Below the pieces are notes generated by a model, which saw only the letters and a program-made list of their open reading frames with translations, was not told the DNA's origin and did not search any database. From contig CAKKSC010000008.1 of assembly GCA_919902985.1 (NCBI GenBank), forward strand, positions 1 to 48,197: a stretch of 48,197 bases of DNA. Direction: 5' to 3'. The stretch's first letter is position 1. Every line of letters starts with the position of its first letter. This stretch comes from Desulfuromonadales bacterium. GTDB lineage: Bacteria; Desulfobacterota; JAENJC01. The translations under genes and the position numbers were made by a program. Shown here piece by piece: positions 42,938 to 48,197 of the stretch.

Positions 42938-43728
42938 ATAGAACCGGATTAAGATTGAATTATGATGTCTGCGGGGAAGGAAGGCCTGTCCTGTTTCTCC
43001 ACGGATGGGGGATGTCATCCAGGGTCTGGAAATACCAGGTTGAACATTTATCTAAAAAGTTTAAAACTGTGACACTCGATCTAAGGGGTCACGGTGGATC
43101 CAGCCCATCCGATGACTACACCTTTGAGGCCCTGGCAGGAGATATTAAAGAGTTTATAGAAGCTCTACCATTTGGGCCTGTCTCTCTTGTAGGCTGGTCT
43201 ATGGGAGGTTCTGTTGCCATTATGGTGGCAAATAAATTCCCGGAGATAGTCAACACCCTTGTTTTGGTGAATACAACACCTAAATTTGTTGCATCCGATG
43301 GCTTTCCGCATGGTCAGCCTGAGGCCATGTTGAGGCGGTTGGAAAGGCAGATAGACAGGGACCTTAACAAGGCAATGCTTGAATTCTGCTCCTTGATGTT
43401 CGAACAGGAGGGAATAACTGAAGAGGTATGGGAGACAGTTGCTTTGAAGGAATGGCCGTCAAAAGAGACATTAAAGGGCTATCTGAAGACTCTGGCAGAT
43501 ACAGATTTAAGAGGGGAGCTGATAAAAATAAGCCACCCGACAATGATAATACATGGAATGCTCGACAGGATATCATTCCACGAAGCCGCTGTCTTTATGG
43601 CTGATCGGATTAAAATGGTCCGTCTTGAAACACACCACGATGAGGGGCATGCTCCTTTTCTGACCAGGCCTGACTGGTTTAATACGGAACTTGAGGGTTT
43701 TCTGAATGAATTTAGAAGCTATAATTGA
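42922..43728 (+). CDS. bioH: Pimeloyl-ACP methyl ester esterase (BioH-like alpha/beta hydrolase)
   Basis: BioH removes the methyl group from pimeloyl-ACP methyl ester to end pimelate synthesis. The 268-residue hydrolase has the oxyanion-hole motif HGWG near 27-30, nucleophile Ser93 in GWSMGG, an Asp in HGMLD and a His in DEGHAPF. The TTG start has GGGGAGAG upstream and overlaps bioF by 16 bp. The function is assigned from its place between bioF and bioC; many hydrolases share this fold. Confidence 0.87.
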   Translation: MSYFLNRTGLRLNYDVCGEGRPVLFLHGWGMSSRVWKYQVEHLSKKFKTVTLDLRGHGGSSPSDDYTFEALAGDIKEFIEALPFGPVSLVGWSMGGSVAIMVANKFPEIVNTLVLVNTTPKFVASDGFPHGQPEAMLRRLERQIDRDLNKAMLEFCSLMFEQEGITEEVWETVALKEWPSKETLKGYLKTLADTDLRGELIKISHPTMIIHGMLDRISFHEAAVFMADRIKMVRLETHHDEGHAPFLTRPDWFNTELEGFLNEFRSYN

Positions 43729-44509
43729 TAAGAGCAGGATCAGGCAGGCCTTTTCCCGTCAGGCCCATGTCTATGAAGAAAATGCGCCTCTGCAGAAAGA
43801 GGTGGCACAAAGGCTTATCTCTTTAGTTTCCCCACGATTCACGAATCACGAATCACGGTTCACGGCTTTAGATATAGGCATTGGAACCGGTTTTGCCAGT
43901 AAAGAGTTTTCAAAAAGGTTCCCCAATGCCGGAATCTTTGGCTGCGATATATCCTATGGCATGCTGAAAGAGGCGGACAAAACCGGTGCAATCCTGGCAG
44001 AAGCTGATGCAGAGTATCTTCCTTATAAAGGTGATACCTTTGAGCTTGCATTTTCAAGCCTTGCCTTCCAATGGACAAACCTTCGTGATTCTATAAATGA
44101 GGCATTCAGGGTTCTCAGGCCCCACGGTAGATTTTATTTTTCCACCTTTGGGGAAAAGACCCTTAGAGAGCTTGCTGATTCCTACAACTCCGCCCTGGGT
44201 CTGCTGAATACCGGGAAGGCAGCAGGGATAATGAAATTTGAGTCTTCACAGAGGATCAGGTCCATCATGGAATCCACCGGGTTCAAGGATGTAGAAGTTA
44301 AAACCGATTTTATAAACGACAGCTACTCCACTCCAGAAGCCCTTTTGCGGTCCCTAAAGGCCATAGGAGCAGGAAACCCTTCAAGGCAGTTTCATCCGTC
44401 CAGAACCTTGTTAAATGAAACTTTCAGGGTATACATGGAAAGATACGGGAATGAAGATGGTGTTTCTGCAACATTCGAGATTCTTTACGTCCAAGGGGTA
44501 AGAGGTTGA
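43706..44509 (+). CDS. bioC: Malonyl-ACP O-methyltransferase
   Basis: BioC methylates malonyl-ACP to prime pimelate synthesis. The start IRQAFSRQAHVYEENAPLQK and SAM motif LDIGIGTG at 55-62 are typical, with SLAFQWTNLRDSINEAFRVL further on. Residues about 43-53 (PRFTNHESRFT) just before the SAM motif are encoded by a tandem repeat. The length is 267 residues. It overlaps bioH by 23 bp. Confidence 0.93.
   Translation: MNLEAIIDKSRIRQAFSRQAHVYEENAPLQKEVAQRLISLVSPRFTNHESRFTALDIGIGTGFASKEFSKRFPNAGIFGCDISYGMLKEADKTGAILAEADAEYLPYKGDTFELAFSSLAFQWTNLRDSINEAFRVLRPHGRFYFSTFGEKTLRELADSYNSALGLLNTGKAAGIMKFESSQRIRSIMESTGFKDVEVKTDFINDSYSTPEALLRSLKAIGAGNPSRQFHPSRTLLNETFRVYMERYGNEDGVSATFEILYVQGVRG
43833..43865. 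repeat. In-frame ATTCACGAATCACG tandem repeat in bioC
   Basis: The units ACGATTC, ACGAATC, ACGAATC, ACGGTTC and ACG are 7 bp long and in tandem. They encode FTNHESRFT between the conserved N-terminal helix and the SAM-binding motif. Confidence 0.88.
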
Positions 44510-44520
44510 CCGGGGATTAT

Positions 44521-46040
<1,520 letters not shown>

Positions 46041-46068
<28 letters not shown>

Positions 46069-46433
46069 TTTATCTTCTCCTTGGAAAAGTTCAGATATTC
46101 TTTTGCTGTGTCCGGCGTAATCTGCAAAGAAAGCTCTTCAATGTCTTCCTTGTATCTGGCGTTAAGATAATACTGAGAAAGAAAATCAATCTTCCTCAAA
46201 TCCGCCGGGCTTATTTCGTCAATAACGCCTGAAATCTCTGCCAGCCGTCTAAGGTTGTGGATCGGTAGTATCTCCATTCCCTTAAACGCCATTAATGCCT
46301 TAAAGGATTTCTCAATGGTCTGCTGACACATGAATACCGTATAGATATACCTGCCTGTTGCATACATCGCATCCGCAGTTTCTATATCATACGTCACCCT
46401 CTCAAGCCATTTTTGATGGATTGTTTTTTCCAT
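46041..46433 (-). CDS. HEPN-domain protein paired with the nucleotidyltransferase
   Basis: The 130-residue helical protein has the HEPN pattern DIETADAMYATGRYIYTVFMCQQTIEKSFKAL in its first half, IHNLRRLAE after it, and YLNARYKED near 95. The RNase motif Rx4-6H that marks active HEPN toxins is not evident, so it may be a binding-only or inactive member, or use another arrangement. It is upstream of and overlaps the MNT gene. The pair is inverted relative to the bio genes. Confidence 0.87.
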
Positions 46434-46536
46434 AAACCGCGACTACGGCCTCCAAGATACGAGTGCATATTAAATCCTGCGTGTAGTTGTGTCAAGGGGT
46501 ATCGAGAATTAGAAGTTGGTCGCATGGAACTTTCAC

Positions 46537-46566
46537 TTGTCGGAACAGCCGTTTTTCGGTTACAAT
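46537..46566 (+). promoter_or_regulatory. Promoter of bioA
   Basis: TTGTCG and TACAAT are separated by 18 bp. The -10 box ends 9 nt before the bioA ATG, so the mRNA would have a very short or no leader. No clear BirA operator is present. Confidence 0.45.
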
Positions 46567-46575
46567 ATCTCAACT

Positions 46576-48018
46576 ATGCGCGGATTTTCAAAAAAAGCGG
46601 TTAAACAACTCGAAGAATGGGACAAGGATTATATCTGGCACCCTTTTACACAGATGAAGGAGTGGGTTTCTGAGTCCAACCTGATTATCGAGAAAGGGAA
46701 AGGGTCATACCTTTACGATATCCGAGGAAACAGATATCTGGACGGAGTTTCCTCCCTGTGGGTCACTGTCCACGGGCATAGGAAGAGGGAGATTAACAAT
46801 GCAATAAAGAAACAGCTTGGAAAGGTGGCCCATTCAACCCTATTAGGGCTTTCCAATGTGCCGGCTGTTGAACTGGCGAAGAGGCTGGTGGAGATAGCAC
46901 CGAGAGCTGAAGAAGAGAAGATGAGAAGATGGGAAGATGGGAAGGTGGGCTCAACCTCTCAACCTCTCAACCTCTTAAATTCATCCTTATCAAAGGTCTT
47001 CTACTCCGACTCCGGCTCTACCTCTGTTGAGATAGCGCTGAAGATCGCATTTCAATACTGGCAGAACAAGGGGGTTAAAGATAAGACCAGGTTCCTGACC
47101 TTCAAGAACGCCTATCACGGCGACACAATAGGTTCTGTGAGCCTAGGGGGGATGGAGCTGTTCCATGATATATACAGGCCCCTTCTGTTTAAGACCATCC
47201 AGGTGAATTCACCCTACTGTTATCGTTGTCATCTGGGCAAGGAATATCCGTCATGCAAGATAGCCTGCCTTAAGGAGGTAGAGGATACCCTGAAGAAGCA
47301 GCATAAGGAAGTGGCTGCCCTTGTCATAGAGCCTCTCGTCCAGGGTGCGGCAGGGATGCTGCTCCAGCCGGCAGGTTTCCTGAAGGAATTAAGAGTTCTC
47401 TGTGACAGATACAAGATCCTTATGATAGCGGATGAGGTGGCCACAGGTTTTGGGAGGACAGGAAAGATGTTTGCCTGCGATCATGAAGGCGTTGTCCCGG
47501 ACATACTTTGCGTCGCCAAGGGGATAACCGGAGGCTATCTGCCGCTGGCTGCAACGCTTACTACAAGAGAGATACATGATGCCTTCCTGGCTGAATACAA
47601 GGAGCTCAAGACATTCTTCCACGGCCACACTTATACAGGAAACCCTCTGGCATGCGCCGCAGCCATAGCGAACCTTGATATATTTGAAAAGGAGGAGACT
47701 CTTAAAAGGCTTCAGCCGAAGATATCTCTTATGGAGAATGAGTTAAAGAGGTTTACGGGATTGAGCCATGTCGGCGATATAAGGCAGAAAGGTTTCATGG
47801 TGGGAATAGAGTTAGTAAAGAAAAAGGATACCAGAGAACCCTACCCCGTCGAACTCAGGATGGGACATAGGGTAATACTTGAGGCAAGAAAGAGAGGGGC
47901 CATATTACGGCCTCTTGGAAATGTGATAGTCCTGATGCCGCCGTTGAGTATCAAGAAGTCAGAATTGGAGAGGCTGCTTAAGATAACGTATGAATCTATA
48001 AGGGTTGTTACGGAATGA
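46576..48018 (+). CDS. bioA: Adenosylmethionine-8-amino-7-oxononanoate aminotransferase
   Basis: BioA uses SAM as amino donor to make diaminopelargonic acid. The start EEWDKDYIWHPFTQMKEW is diagnostic; FYSDSGSTSVEIALKIAFQYW, DEVATGFGRTG and PLP Lys315 in VAKGITGG follow. The length is 480 residues. Residues about 114-135 (EKMRRWEDGKVG...QPLNLL) are an insert from two repeat types. I chose ATG 46576; an upstream in-frame TTG at 46516 would reach through the promoter. Confidence 0.95.
   Translation: MRGFSKKAVKQLEEWDKDYIWHPFTQMKEWVSESNLIIEKGKGSYLYDIRGNRYLDGVSSLWVTVHGHRKREINNAIKKQLGKVAHSTLLGLSNVPAVELAKRLVEIAPRAEEEKMRRWEDGKVGSTSQPLNLLNSSLSKVFYSDSGSTSVEIALKIAFQYWQNKGVKDKTRFLTFKNAYHGDTIGSVSLGGMELFHDIYRPLLFKTIQVNSPYCYRCHLGKEYPSCKIACLKEVEDTLKKQHKEVAALVIEPLVQGAAGMLLQPAGFLKELRVLCDRYKILMIADEVATGFGRTGKMFACDHEGVVPDILCVAKGITGGYLPLAATLTTREIHDAFLAEYKELKTFFHGHTYTGNPLACAAAIANLDIFEKEETLKRLQPKISLMENELKRFTGLSHVGDIRQKGFMVGIELVKKKDTREPYPVELRMGHRVILEARKRGAILRPLGNVIVLMPPLSIKKSELERLLKITYESIRVVTE
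46915..46978. repeat. Two in-frame tandem repeats in bioA
   Basis: The first is GAAGATGG-type units (46915-46949); the second is CTCAACCT units (46950-46978, three copies). Together they add about 21 codons to a surface region before LSKVFYSD. Confidence 0.82.
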
Positions 48019-48148
48019 GTTTTCATATAAGAACTGCAAACCACAGAGCCAGTTGCCCTCGTCGGAAAAAAAACGATTGACACAGTCCAGCGCTTGAAAT
48101 ATATTCGTAACATCCTGAACGATAAGGCTTTAATTTGGAGAACTATAG

Positions 48149-48197
48149 TGGACCCCAATTTTCGGACAATAGTTTAAGATGGTAACCTGCCGTTAAA
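48149..48197. mobile_element. Possible end of an IS3-type insertion sequence
   Basis: TGGACCCCAATTTTCGGACA resembles the terminal inverted repeat of IS3-family elements. The element would continue beyond the window. The 130-bp gap after bioA before it holds no gene that I can see. Confidence 0.4.

Noticed and set aside
46516-46575. Upstream TTG start adding 20 residues to BioA
   Set aside because: The extra region spans the predicted promoter and does not resemble the BioA N terminus. ATG 46576 is followed directly by the conserved start.

Overview
The window reads as a chromosomal segment of an uncultured Gram-negative (diderm) bacterium. The envelope genes (Omp85-like barrel, SecDF-YajC, SpoIID/LytB protein, SurA-type chaperone domain, SPOR protein) support this. 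Codon use is strongly biased to AGG/AGA for Arg and ATA for Ile in most genes. With the MglA-like GTPase and the gene orders seen here, this suits a Nitrospirota- or Desulfobacterota-like lineage, but no rRNA or tRNA gene is present to settle it. Coding density is high, with many ATGA/TAATG overlaps.

Layout: 0.06-4.5 kb holds a membrane spermidine-synthase-like protein, exported Pcm and RarA. 4.7-8.5 kb holds nadK, a PilZ-receiver protein, recN and a GNAT acetyltransferase. 8.6-12.2 kb holds PmbA/TldE, a SpoIID-like protein and a GAF-GGDEF diguanylate cyclase. 12.2-19.4 kb is the queA-tgt-yajC-secD-secF-recJ cluster. 19.5-24.0 kb holds a PmtA-like methyltransferase, folD, a PHP phosphoesterase, an Omp85-like barrel and a slipin. 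24.0-27.3 kb is an accessory island: a ParE-type toxin-antitoxin pair, a decayed REP-associated transposase with REP-like repeats, two small PD-(D/E)XK-like proteins and an endonuclease III-like Fe-S glycosylase. 27.3-32.3 kb holds a DUF4124 protein, NfeD, a SurA-like protein, queD, folE2 and a DUF401 permease. 32.5-36.8 kb holds a SPOR protein, a helical protein, an MglA-like GTPase, mog and folC. 36.7-40.6 kb is a minus-strand trpG-TPR-trpD-trpC-trpF operon without trpE, trpA or trpB. 40.7-48.0 kb is a complete bioB-F-H-C-[macro]-D ... bioA locus, with an inverted HEPN/MNT pair between bioD and bioA. The last ~50 bp look like the end of an IS3-type element.

The genes fall into a few working sets. 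Biotin is made from malonyl-ACP by BioC/BioH/BioF/BioA/BioD/BioB, with a BirA-type operator over the bioB promoter. Queuosine and folate work is shared by FolE2, QueD, Tgt, QueA, FolD and FolC. SecD, SecF and YajC support protein export, and RecN, RecJ and RarA act in DNA repair.

The most striking feature is a set of short palindromic and tandem repeats that sit inside conserved genes without breaking the reading frame. A ~60-bp element with GGGACTGTCCC ends occurs in queA (exactly 20 added codons), in tgt, and over the stop codon of trpC. Other repeat families lie in frame in bioC, bioF, bioA, trpG, folC and the first gene. One encodes the hydrophobic core of the SpoIID-like signal peptide, and others form the ends of recN and mog. 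This resembles the coding palindromic elements of Rickettsia, but with several unrelated families in one 48-kb stretch.
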